NCBI GenBank assembly: GCA_964579325.1
Contig: CAZOHN010000104.1
Coordinates: 1 to 12,492, forward strand
Direction: 5' to 3'
Length of the DNA: 12,492 nt
Source of the DNA: CAZOHN01 sp964579325
GTDB lineage: Bacteria; Pseudomonadota; Alphaproteobacteria; Rhodobacterales; Rhodobacteraceae
Shown: piece by piece, positions 6,751 to 12,492 of the stretch
How the letters are laid out: each line of letters opens with the position of its first letter
How positions within the stretch are numbered: position 1 is the stretch's first letter
Notes under the pieces: model-generated
Told to the model about the DNA's origin: nothing
Seen by the model: only the letters and a program-made list of their open reading frames with translations
Database searches by the model: none
Program-made: the position numbers and the translations under genes

Positions 6751-7371
6751 ATGGCCGCGCCCACGCAGGCGCTTGGTCAGCATCTGCTCCCCGCGCGGGA
6801 AGGCAGGATCGGCCCGAACGCAATCCTGCAACTGATCCCGGTGCTGGAGCGGGTGGGTGGTCGCGAGCTGCGTGAAAGGTTGTTCGCGGCGGCCGGGGTC
6901 TGGCACCTGCCAGTGGCGGAGGGCCTGATCGACGAGGGGCCGGTAGCGCGGCTGCACCAGGAAGTGCGCCGGCAGGTGCCGGACCTCGCTCCGGTGATCG
7001 CCTGGGAGGCCGGCTCGCGGACTGGCGACTACATCCTGACCCACCGGATTCCGGCGGTGGCGCAGCGGGTGCTGAGGGCTCTGCCGCCAGGTATGGCGCG
7101 GCCGCTGCTTGTGAAGGCAATCGAGAAGCACGCCTGGACCTTCGCCGGGTCAGGCCGGTTCGAGGTGGTGTCACGGCGGCCGCTGGTGCTCGGCATCCAC
7201 GACAACCCGGTGGTGCGCGGCGAGCGGTCGGACCACCCGCTGTGCCACTGGCACGCGGCGGTATTCGAGCGGCTGTTCAGGGTGCTGGTGCATCCAGATA
7301 CGGTGGTGCGCGAGACCGAATGCGCGGCGATGGGGGCACCGTTCTGCCGGTTCGAGGTGACTTCGATGTGA
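6751..7371 (+). CDS. bchJ: Bacteriochlorophyll biosynthesis protein BchJ (V4R domain)
   Basis: This 206-residue soluble protein matches BchJ, a V4R-domain protein of the bacteriochlorophyll pathway. It was once named 4-vinyl reductase. Later work assigns that reaction to BciA, BciB or the BchXYZ reductase, and BchJ is now thought to have an accessory role in handling pathway intermediates. The V4R domain fills the C-terminal half and ends in the typical cysteine motif ETECAAMGAPFCRFEV (Cys191 and Cys199). Another conserved-looking segment is CHWHAAVFERLFRVLV (165-180). The ATG at 6751 lies one base past the bchE stop, with GGAGG (6740-6744) inside the end of bchE as its ribosome binding site, so translation is probably coupled. 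bchG, which follows bchJ in several Rhodobacter clusters, is missing; a hairpin-rich repeat region and the convergent aroC follow instead. Confidence 0.92.
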   Translation: MAAPTQALGQHLLPAREGRIGPNAILQLIPVLERVGGRELRERLFAAAGVWHLPVAEGLIDEGPVARLHQEVRRQVPDLAPVIAWEAGSRTGDYILTHRIPAVAQRVLRALPPGMARPLLVKAIEKHAWTFAGSGRFEVVSRRPLVLGIHDNPVVRGERSDHPLCHWHAAVFERLFRVLVHPDTVVRETECAAMGAPFCRFEVTSM

Positions 7372-7400
7372 CGGGGGGCGGAGGCCCGGGAGTAGGGTCC

Positions 7401-7468
7401 CCGGAGGCCCTCCCGCCCCCGGGACGGCGCAAGGCGCAGGCGCCTTGCTTGCCCGGCGTTGGGCCGGG
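7401..7468 (+). repeat. 68-bp hairpin repeat, copy 1 (inverted partner at 8894-8961)
   Basis: This 68-bp GC-rich element matches the reverse complement of 8894-8961 at 64 of 68 positions. It contains a 9-bp perfect stem with a 2-base loop (GCAAGGCGC at 7429-7437, GCGCCTTGC at 7440-7448) and a GCCCGGC/GCCGGGC stem. It lies 29 bases after the bchJ stop codon and may help end the bchEJ transcript. The two copies flank aroC in opposite orientation. Confidence 0.8.
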
Positions 7469-7490
7469 CTCGCGGGCAAGCCCGCGAGCC
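7467..7490. terminator. Strong 11-bp perfect hairpin after bchJ
   Basis: GGCTCGCGGGC (7467-7477) and GCCCGCGAGCC (7480-7490) form perfect 11-bp arms around AA. No T-run follows, so it is not a classical intrinsic terminator. It stands between the convergent bchJ and aroC genes among several hairpins and probably acts as a transcript end or 3'-end stabiliser for either strand. Confidence 0.5.
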
Positions 7491-7493
7491 TGA

Positions 7494-7560
7494 GGGGGGC
7501 CGTCTGCCCCCCTGAGGCCTTGCGGCCTCACCCCCCGAGGATACTTGAGGTCGGAAGAAG
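7494..7560. repeat. Modular intergenic repeat, copy A (after aroC)
   Basis: Three modules follow each other: a hairpin GGGGGGC-CGTCT-GCCCCCC (7494-7512), a hairpin TGAGGCC-TTGC-GGCCTCA (7513-7530), and a conserved tail (7532-7560) reading CCCCCGAGGATACTTGA, G, then GTCGGAAGAAG. The same three modules, with a different middle stem, occur inverted at 12378-12449; the 29-bp tails match at 28 positions. Seen along the aroC transcript, the tail comes first (65 bases after the stop codon) and the hairpins follow. It is likely a bidirectional termination or 3'-end element. The remaining bases of 7561-7625 show nothing recognisable. Confidence 0.75.
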
Positions 7561-7625
7561 GGCCGGGCGGCCTCTCGGCTGGCCCGGGCGGCAAGGCTTG
7601 GCAGTTCGAATGGCGGACGGGTCGG

Positions 7626-8726
7626 TCAACCGATGCGCCCGCGGACCCCGCCGGTCTGGCCCCGGTCGAGCAGCAGGTGGTCGAGAAGCACGCAGGCCAT
7701 CATCGCCTCGCCCACCGGCACTGCGCGGATGCCGACGCAGGGGTCGTGGCGGCCCTTGGTGACGATCTCGGCGGCTTCGCCCGCGGTGGTGATCGTGGCG
7801 CGAGGTGTCAGGATCGAGGAGGTCGGCTTGACGGCGAAGCGGACGACCACCGGTTGGCCGGTGGAGATGCCGCCGAGGATGCCGCCGGCGTGGTTCGAGC
7901 CGTAGGCAGGGCCGCCATCGACCATCGCGATCTCGTCGGCATTTTCGACGCCTGTCAAGGCAGCCGCGCCCATGCCAGCGCCGATCTCGACGCCCTTGAC
8001 CGCGTTGATCGACATCATCGCCGAGGCGAGGTCGCTGTCGAGCTTGCCGTAGATCGGCGCACCGAGGCCCGGGGGGACGCCGGTCGCCGTAACCTCGATC
8101 ACAGCGCCGACCGAGTTGCCGGACTTGCGCAGGGCATCGAGGTAGGTGGCCCAGTCGGCGGCGGCAGCGGCGTCGGGGCACCAGAACGGGTTGCGCTCGA
8201 TCTCGGCGTCGTCCCAGCGGGTGCGGTCGACGGCGCGGGGTCCCATCTGGACCATGTAGCCGGAGATCGCGAGGCCGGGGGCGAGCATGGCGAGGACCTT
8301 GCGCGCCACGCCGCCGGCGGCCACGCGCGCGGCCGTCTCGCGCGCCGAGGAGCGGCCGCCGCCGCGCGGGTCGCGCAGGCCGTACTTCTGGTGGTAGGTG
8401 ATATCGGCGTGGCCAGGGCGGAACTTCTGGGCGATGTCGCCGTAGTCCTTCGACCGCTGGTCCGTATTGCGGATCATCAGCTGGATCGGCGTGCCGGTGG
8501 TGCGCCCTTCGTAAACCCCCGAGAGGATCTCGACGAGGTCGTCCTCGCGCCGCTGGGTGGTGTACTTCGACTGGCCGGGCTTGCGGCGATCGAGCCAGGG
8601 CTGGAGGTCGGCCTCCGAAAGCGGGATGCCGGGCGGGCAGCCGTCGACGGTGCACCCCAGGGCGGGCCCGTGGCTTTCGCCCCAGGTGGTGACGCGGAAG
8701 AGGTGGCCGAAGGTGTTGAGGCTCAT
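7626..8726 (-). CDS. aroC: Chorismate synthase
   Basis: Chorismate synthase converts 5-enolpyruvylshikimate 3-phosphate to chorismate, the last step of the shikimate pathway to aromatic amino acids, folate and quinones, using reduced FMN as a catalytic cofactor. The 366-residue cytoplasmic protein begins MSLNTFGHLFRVTTWGESHG and carries all three family signatures: GESHGPALG (16-24), GGGRSSARETAARVAAG (122-138) and RHDPCVGIRAVPV (326-338). The segment RPGHADITYHQKYG (103-116) is also conserved. Length is normal and no key residue is missing. The ATG at 8726 is chosen for the conserved N terminus, with GGAG about 10 bases upstream; the frame is open beyond it, but that part overlaps repeat DNA. 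It is convergent with bchJ and divergent from the thi operon. Two inverted repeat copies bracket it. Confidence 0.97.
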   Translation of the reverse strand: MSLNTFGHLFRVTTWGESHGPALGCTVDGCPPGIPLSEADLQPWLDRRKPGQSKYTTQRREDDLVEILSGVYEGRTTGTPIQLMIRNTDQRSKDYGDIAQKFRPGHADITYHQKYGLRDPRGGGRSSARETAARVAAGGVARKVLAMLAPGLAISGYMVQMGPRAVDRTRWDDAEIERNPFWCPDAAAAADWATYLDALRKSGNSVGAVIEVTATGVPPGLGAPIYGKLDSDLASAMMSINAVKGVEIGAGMGAAALTGVENADEIAMVDGGPAYGSNHAGGILGGISTGQPVVVRFAVKPTSSILTPRATITTAGEAAEIVTKGRHDPCVGIRAVPVGEAMMACVLLDHLLLDRGQTGGVRGRIG

Positions 8727-8893
8727 GCGCTGTGGCTCCGTTCTCGGGCGCTGTCCTAAGGCAAGGCGCGCGCGGGGTGAACGGGAAAGTTGTGGGGTGG
8801 CGTTCGGGTCCGTCCGGGGTTTCCCCGGATTCGGCGCAAGGCGTCGCTTGCGCGCGACCTTCGAGGGCGGTCTGCGCCGCCGACGGGGCGGCG

Positions 8894-8961
8894 CCCGGCC
8901 CAACGCCGGGCAAGCAAGGCGCACGCGCCTTGCGCCGACCCGGGGGCGGGAGAGCCTCCGG
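8894..8961 (-). repeat. 68-bp hairpin repeat, copy 2 (inverted partner at 7401-7468)
   Basis: This copy is 64/68 identical to the reverse complement of 7401-7468. It contains stems CCCGGC-CCAAC-GCCGGG (8894-8910) and GCAAGGCGC-AC-GCGCCTTGC (8914-8933). It lies in the 413-base gap between aroC and thiB, 168-235 bases before the aroC start and immediately upstream of the thi promoter. The stretch 8727-8893 shows only further GC-rich sequence; I find no clear aroC promoter in it. Confidence 0.8.
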
Positions 8962-8966
8962 TACCC

Positions 8967-8994
8967 TTGCGCATAACCGAAGCGCCGCTATGAT
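8967..8994 (+). promoter_or_regulatory. Probable promoter of the thiBPQ operon
   Basis: TTGCGC (8967-8972), a 16-base spacer and TATGAT (8989-8994, 5/6 to the -10 consensus) predict a transcription start near 9001. That is exactly where the TPP aptamer begins, which supports the call. Confidence 0.65.
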
Positions 8995-9001
8995 CGCCCC
9001 T

Positions 9002-9091
9002 ACCTCGGGGTGCTCCGGACGGAGCTGAGATGCGGGCAACCTCCCGCGAACCCGTCGAACCTGAACCGGTTAGGACCGGCGGAGGGAAGGT
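9002..9091 (+). ncRNA. TPP riboswitch (THI element)
   Basis: The aptamer has the conserved THI-box parts in order: CTCGGGGTGC (9004-9013), stem P2 GCTCC/GGAGC (9012-9016 with 9021-9025), CTGAGAT (9025-9031), stem P3 GCGGG/CCCGC, GAACCTGA (9057-9064), stem CCGG-TTAGGA-CCGG and the closing CGGAGGGAA. P1 is formed by ACCT (9002-9005) with AGGT (9088-9091). It binds thiamine diphosphate and should lower expression of the downstream thiBPQ transport operon when the vitamin is plentiful. Confidence 0.96.
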
Positions 9092-9111
9092 TGCGATCCC
9101 CGCAAGGCTTC
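9086..9111 (+). promoter_or_regulatory. Candidate anti-P1 hairpin (riboswitch expression platform)
   Basis: GAAG (9086-9089) can pair with CTTC (9108-9111), and TTGCG (9091-9095) with CGCAA (9101-9105), around loop ATCCC. This stem uses the 3' strand of aptamer stem P1, so the two folds exclude each other. No T-run follows, so control may be at translation or by Rho rather than by intrinsic termination. The thiB ribosome binding site GGAGG is at 9130-9134. This is inferred from pairing only. Confidence 0.4.
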
Positions 9112-9139
9112 ACCCCGCCCGCAGTTTGTGGAGGACGCC

Positions 9140-10132
9140 ATGCGTCAGATGCTCTTCGCCGCGGGAACCCTCATGGCGCTCGCCCCCGTGGCGACCCATG
9201 CGGAGACCCGCATACTTACCGTATACACCTACGACAGCTTCGTTTCCGAATGGGGCCCCGGCCCAGCCATCGAGGCCGCCTTCGAGGCGACCTGCGGCTG
9301 CGACCTGCGCTTCGTCGGCGCGGGCGACGGCGCGGCTCTGCTGGCGCGGCTGCGGCTGGAGGGCGCGCGGACCGAGGCCGACGTGGTGCTCGGCCTCGAT
9401 ACGAACCTCATTCAGGCGGCCGCCGACAGCGCACTTTTCGCCCCGCACGGGATCGAGGCGGCCTTCGACCTGCCCATTGCCTGGGACGACCCGCTTTTCC
9501 TGCCCTTCGACTGGGGCTACTTCGCCTTCGTCCACGACACCACCCGCCTCCCCGACCCGCCCGCGAGCTTCGAGGCGCTCGCCGCCTCGGACCTCAAGGT
9601 CATCCTGCAGGACCCGCGCTCCTCGACGCCCGGCCTTGGCTTGGTGATGTGGGTCGAGGCGGCTTACGGCGAGCGCGCAGGCGAGATCTGGGAAGGGCTG
9701 GCCGACAACATCGTGACCGTCACCCCAGGCTGGTCGGAAGCCTATGGCCTGTTCCTCGAGGGCGAGGCCGACATGGTCCTGTCCTATACCACCTCGCCGG
9801 CCTACCACCTGATCGCGGAGGAGGACGCCACCAAGGCGGCGGCCAAGTTCGACGAGGGGCACTACCTGCAGGTCGAGGTCGCCGGAAAGATCGCCTCTTC
9901 GGAGAACGGCGATCTCGCCGACGCCTTCCTGCGCTTCATGCTGACGGAAGGCTTCCAATCGGTGATCCCCACGACCAACTGGATGTATCCCGCCGTCACC
10001 CCTGCCGGTGGATTGCCTGACGGGTTCGAGACCCTGATCCTGCCGCCCCGGGCACTGCTGTTCTCGCCGTCGGATGCCGAGGCGCGGCGCGGTCCGGCGA
10101 TCGAGACATGGCGCACCGCGCTCTCCCGCTGA
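9140..10132 (+). CDS. thiB: Thiamine ABC transporter, periplasmic binding protein
   Basis: ThiB captures thiamine and its phosphates in the periplasm and hands them to the ThiP membrane channel. The 330-residue protein starts with a signal peptide (MRQMLFAAGTLMALAPVATHA, cleavage after residue 21). The mature part begins ETRILTVYTYDSFVSEWGPG and contains RFVGAGDGAALLARL and ADVVLGLDTNL, followed by PFDWGYFAFVHD, VILQDPRSSTPGLGL and NWMYPA, all usual in ThiB. Length fits the family (about 327). The ATG at 9140 is chosen because GGAGG (9130-9134) is 5 bases upstream; an in-frame GTG at 9128 lies before that site. The gene is led by a TPP riboswitch and overlaps thiP by 25 bases. Confidence 0.94.
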   Translation: MRQMLFAAGTLMALAPVATHAETRILTVYTYDSFVSEWGPGPAIEAAFEATCGCDLRFVGAGDGAALLARLRLEGARTEADVVLGLDTNLIQAAADSALFAPHGIEAAFDLPIAWDDPLFLPFDWGYFAFVHDTTRLPDPPASFEALAASDLKVILQDPRSSTPGLGLVMWVEAAYGERAGEIWEGLADNIVTVTPGWSEAYGLFLEGEADMVLSYTTSPAYHLIAEEDATKAAAKFDEGHYLQVEVAGKIASSENGDLADAFLRFMLTEGFQSVIPTTNWMYPAVTPAGGLPDGFETLILPPRALLFSPSDAEARRGPAIETWRTALSR

Positions 10133-11673
10133 GCGTCCGCGCCGCTGGCTGGGCGGCGGCAGCGTTTACAGCCACGCTCGTCACGGGGACGCTGCTGGCG
10201 GTGGCGCTCCGGGCCGAGGCGCCGGCCCGGCTCGGTCCGGCCGACTGGGCGGCGGTGCGCTTCACGCTCCTGCAGGCGCTGGCCTCCGCCGCGCTCTCCT
10301 GCGCGGCGGCGGTGCCGGTCGCCCGGGCGCTGGCGCGCCGCCGGTTTACCGGCCGCGCCGTGCTCGTCACGCTCCTGGGCGCGCCGTTCCTGATGCCCTC
10401 GATTGTCGCCGTGATCGGTCTCCTTGCGGTCTGGGGCCGGTCGGGGTGGCTCTCGTCGCTGGCCGCTCAGGCGGGCCTGCCGCCGCTCGACATCTACGGC
10501 CCGCTCGGCGTCGTGCTCGCCCATGTCTTCCTCAACCTGCCGCTCGCCACCCGACTGCTCCTGCAGGGCTGGCTCTCGATCCCGTCCGAGCGCTTCCGGC
10601 TCGCCGCCTCGCTCGGTCTGCCGCCCACCGAGATCGCCCGCCTCCTCGAACGGCCGATGCTGCGCGAGGTGATCCCCGGCACCTTCGCCGCGATCTTCCT
10701 TGTCTGCCTTGGAAGCTTCGCGGTGGCCCTCACGCTGGGCGGCGGCCCCCGCGCCACGACGGTGGAACTGGCGATCTACCAGGCCTTCCGCTTCGAGTTC
10801 GACCTTGGCCGCGCCGCCCTTCTCGGCCTCGTCCAGCTGGCGCTCACCCTCACCGCCGCGACGCTCGCCCTGCGCCTCGCGCTCCCTGCCGGCCTCGGCG
10901 CGGGCCTCGACCGTTCGGTCGAGCGCTGGGACGCGACCCGCCCCGGCCTGCGCGAGCTTGACGCCGTGCTCATCGCCAGTGCCACCGCCTTCCTCGTCGC
11001 GCCCCTTGCCGCCATCGCGCTGCGCGGCGCGCCCGCCCTCGTCGCGGGGCTCCCGCCCGAGGTCTGGGCGGCCGTCCTGCGCTCGCTTGCGGTCGCGCTG
11101 GCCTCGGCGGCACTCGCGCTTTTCCTGGCGCTGCCGCTGGCGCTCCTGTCCACCGCTCCGCGGGGCGGGCGGCTTGCCGAGGCCGCAGGCTTCCTGACGC
11201 TCGCCGCCTCGCCGCTCGTCCTCGGGACGGGGCTTTTCCTGATCCTCAACCCCTTCGCCAGCCCGGCCGCGCTGGCGCTGCCTGTCACCGCGCTGGTCAA
11301 CGCCGCGCTGGCACTCCCCTTCGCACTGCGCGCGCTCATCCCGGCGCTGCGCCAGGCCGAGGCCGGCCACGGCCGCCTCGCCGACAGCCTGGGGCTGATC
11401 GGCGGCGCGCGCTTGCGGCTGCTGCTCCTGCCCCGTTCCACCCGCGCGCTCGGCTTCTCCGCGGGCCTCGCGGCGGCCTTCTCGATGGGCGACCTCGGCG
11501 TCATCACGCTCTTTTCCGACGGCGCCAACGCCACGCTGCCTCTGGCGCTGTTCCGCCTGATGGGCGCCTACCGGATGGACGAGGCGGCCGGGGCGGCGCT
11601 CCTGCTGATGGCGCTCTGCCTCGCCCTGTTCTGGGTCTTCGACCGGGGAGGGCGCCTTGGCGAGCGAACCTGA
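10108..11673 (+). CDS. thiP: Thiamine ABC transporter, permease
   Basis: ThiP is the inner-membrane channel of the thiamine ABC transporter. The 521-residue protein is an internally duplicated permease, with two halves of about 260 residues each, rich in Ala/Leu membrane segments (about 12 in total expected). Each half has an EAA-type loop that contacts the ATPase: FRLAASLGLPPTEIARLL (163-180) and RLADSLGLIGGARLRLLLLP (423-442). Other family-like stretches are LGAPFLMPSIVAVIGLLAVW and FSMGDLGVITLF. Length fits ThiP (about 520-540). The ATG at 10108 lies within the end of thiB and has only a weak ribosome binding site, so translational coupling is likely; no better in-frame start is seen. It overlaps thiQ by 17 bases. 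Confidence 0.93.
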   Translation: MAHRALPLSVRAAGWAAAAFTATLVTGTLLAVALRAEAPARLGPADWAAVRFTLLQALASAALSCAAAVPVARALARRRFTGRAVLVTLLGAPFLMPSIVAVIGLLAVWGRSGWLSSLAAQAGLPPLDIYGPLGVVLAHVFLNLPLATRLLLQGWLSIPSERFRLAASLGLPPTEIARLLERPMLREVIPGTFAAIFLVCLGSFAVALTLGGGPRATTVELAIYQAFRFEFDLGRAALLGLVQLALTLTAATLALRLALPAGLGAGLDRSVERWDATRPGLRELDAVLIASATAFLVAPLAAIALRGAPALVAGLPPEVWAAVLRSLAVALASAALALFLALPLALLSTAPRGGRLAEAAGFLTLAASPLVLGTGLFLILNPFASPAALALPVTALVNAALALPFALRALIPALRQAEAGHGRLADSLGLIGGARLRLLLLPRSTRALGFSAGLAAAFSMGDLGVITLFSDGANATLPLALFRLMGAYRMDEAAGAALLLMALCLALFWVFDRGGRLGERT

Positions 11674-12370
11674 CGGCCTCACCCTCGACGGCCTGCGCAT
11701 CGTGCAGGGCGACTGGACCCTTGCCGCGGACTTCTCCTTGCCCGCGGGAGCGCGTGCCGCCGTCATCGGTCCCTCGGGCGCGGGGAAATCAACGCTCCTG
11801 AACGCCATCGCGGGCTTCCAGGACCTTGCAGCGGGCCGCATCCTCTGGGCGGGCCGGGACCTTGCGCAGCTTGCCCCCGGTGACCGCCCCGTCACCATGC
11901 TCTTCCAGGACCAGAACCTCTTTCCCCACCTCACCGCCGCACAGAACGTCGGCCTCGGCCTGCGCCCGACGACGCGGCTCACCCCGTCTGAGCGCGAGAA
12001 GGTCGAAAGCGCGCTGGCGCGCACCGGCCTCGCGGGCCTCGGCAACCGCCGTCCTGCACAACTCTCGGGCGGCCAGGCCGGCCGCGTGGCGCTGGCCCGG
12101 GCCCTCCTGCGCGCCCGGCCACTCCTGTTGCTCGACGAGCCGTTCTCGGCACTGGGTCCCGCGCTGCGCGCCGAAATGCTCGACCTCGTGGCCGAGGTCG
12201 CCGCGGACACCGGCGCCACGCTCCTGATGGTCACCCATGACCCCGGCGACGCTGCCCGGATCGCGACCCACGGCATCGTCGTGGCCGATTGCATCGCCGC
12301 GCCACCGGTTCCCTGGGCGCGCCTCGAGGCCGACCCGCCCCCGACACTGCGCCGCTACCTCGGCACCTGA
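11657..12370 (+). CDS. thiQ: Thiamine ABC transporter, ATP-binding protein
   Basis: ThiQ is the cytoplasmic ATPase that powers thiamine import through ThiP. The 237-residue protein shows every ABC motif: Walker A GPSGAGKST (38-46), Q-loop Gln84 in LFQDQNLFPHL, signature LSGGQ (136-140), Walker B LLLLDEP (156-162, Asp160 and Glu161) and switch His194. The D-loop reads SALGPALR where most ABC ATPases have SALDPALR; the ATP-binding and hydrolysis residues are otherwise intact. The start is a TTG at 11657, supported by GGGGAGGG about 5 bases upstream; no ATG exists before the conserved LTLDGLRI, so a non-ATG start seems real. It overlaps thiP by 17 bases and ends the operon. A repeat element begins 8 bases after the stop. 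Confidence 0.93.
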   Translation: MASEPDGLTLDGLRIVQGDWTLAADFSLPAGARAAVIGPSGAGKSTLLNAIAGFQDLAAGRILWAGRDLAQLAPGDRPVTMLFQDQNLFPHLTAAQNVGLGLRPTTRLTPSEREKVESALARTGLAGLGNRRPAQLSGGQAGRVALARALLRARPLLLLDEPFSALGPALRAEMLDLVAEVAADTGATLLMVTHDPGDAARIATHGIVVADCIAAPPVPWARLEADPPPTLRRYLGT

Positions 12371-12377
12371 TCCGCTC

Positions 12378-12449
12378 CTTCTTCCGACTTCAAGTATCCT
12401 CGGGGGAGGCCCCGGGCCTTGCCCGGGGACCGGGGGCAGACAGCCCCCG
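12378..12449. repeat. Modular intergenic repeat, copy B (after thiQ), probable terminator
   Basis: This is the inverted counterpart of 7494-7560. The 29-bp tail (12378-12406) differs from copy A at one position. Next come a hairpin CCCCGGGC-CTT-GCCCGGGG (12410-12428) and a hairpin CGGGGGC-AGACA-GCCCCCG (12431-12449). In copy A the corresponding outer hairpin has loop CGTCT, here TGTCT on the same strand; the middle stem differs in sequence but not in place. Starting 8 bases after the thiQ stop, it is the likely transcript end of the thi operon. The last bases, 12450-12492, show nothing recognisable. Confidence 0.75.
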
Positions 12450-12492
12450 CGCCCGAGCCGGAGGGCGAATGCCCGCAGGCGAGAGGAAAGGC

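Noticed and set aside
5052..6764. A 570-codon open frame on the minus strand opposite bchE
   Set aside because: It is antisense to a clear BchE gene and covers its control region; the composition is that of a high-GC shadow frame.
8992..9098. Extended P1 stem of the riboswitch using GATCGC (8992-8997) and GCGATC (9093-9098)
   Set aside because: The six bases pair perfectly, but 8992-8994 belong to the predicted -10 element and all of 8992-8997 lies upstream of the predicted start, so the 5' strand would not be transcribed. It would revive if the true start is upstream.
9128..9139. GTG at 9128 as thiB start
   Set aside because: The GGAGG ribosome binding site (9130-9134) lies after the GTG and 5 bases before the ATG at 9140, which also begins a proper signal peptide.
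9862..12294. An 810-codon open frame on the minus strand opposite thiP and thiQ
   Set aside because: Its product is Arg/Ala/Gly/Glu-rich with no recognisable domain, and the opposite strand encodes clear ThiB, ThiP and ThiQ. It is a by-product of high GC.

Overview
The window looks like chromosomal DNA of a GC-rich, purple phototrophic alphaproteobacterium, most likely of the Rhodobacteraceae. The evidence is very high GC, a bchE-bchJ pair for oxygen-independent bacteriochlorophyll synthesis, TGT-N12-ACA (PpsR/CrtJ-type) palindromes in front of bchE, a VPLPA-type C-terminal sorting signal, and GC-rich intergenic hairpin repeats. I cannot fix the genus. The content is mostly housekeeping and metabolic genes; I see no prophage, insertion sequence, CRISPR array, tRNA or rRNA.

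Left part (1-1945): the first 71 codons of carB (minus strand) with a good promoter, a 360-base intergenic region holding two inverted repeats, then on the plus strand a CPBP-type intramembrane protease and a glutathione S-transferase. Next (2000-3419, minus strand) come two small genes for exported proteins: a VPLPA-CTERM protein and a tail-collar-domain protein with a signal peptide. A cyclopropane-fatty-acyl-phospholipid synthase gene (3639-4868, minus) follows.

Centre (4869-7371): a 222-base divergent region separates the cfa gene from bchE. It holds two tandem TGTC-N10-GAC palindromes (PpsR-type) with a near-consensus FNR site (TTGAT-N4-GTCAA) wedged between and overlapping them. This is the most informative regulatory feature of the window: redox, oxygen and light signals would be read at one 43-bp stretch. 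bchE and bchJ form a tight two-gene operon. bchG and other photosynthesis genes, which usually follow bchJ in relatives, are absent here.

Right part (7372-12492): aroC (minus strand) lies between two inverted copies of a 68-bp hairpin repeat (64/68 identical). It is followed by a thiamine-regulated operon: promoter, TPP riboswitch, and overlapping thiB, thiP and thiQ for periplasmic binding, membrane transport and ATP-driven uptake of thiamine or its phosphates. A second repeat type, built as GGGGGC-hairpin, variable hairpin and a 29-bp conserved tail, follows the 3' ends of both aroC and thiQ and probably marks transcript ends.

No new multi-gene system is evident. The points worth following are the composite FNR/PpsR control region, the separation of bchEJ from the rest of the photosynthesis genes, the two modular intergenic repeats, and the pair of exported proteins.
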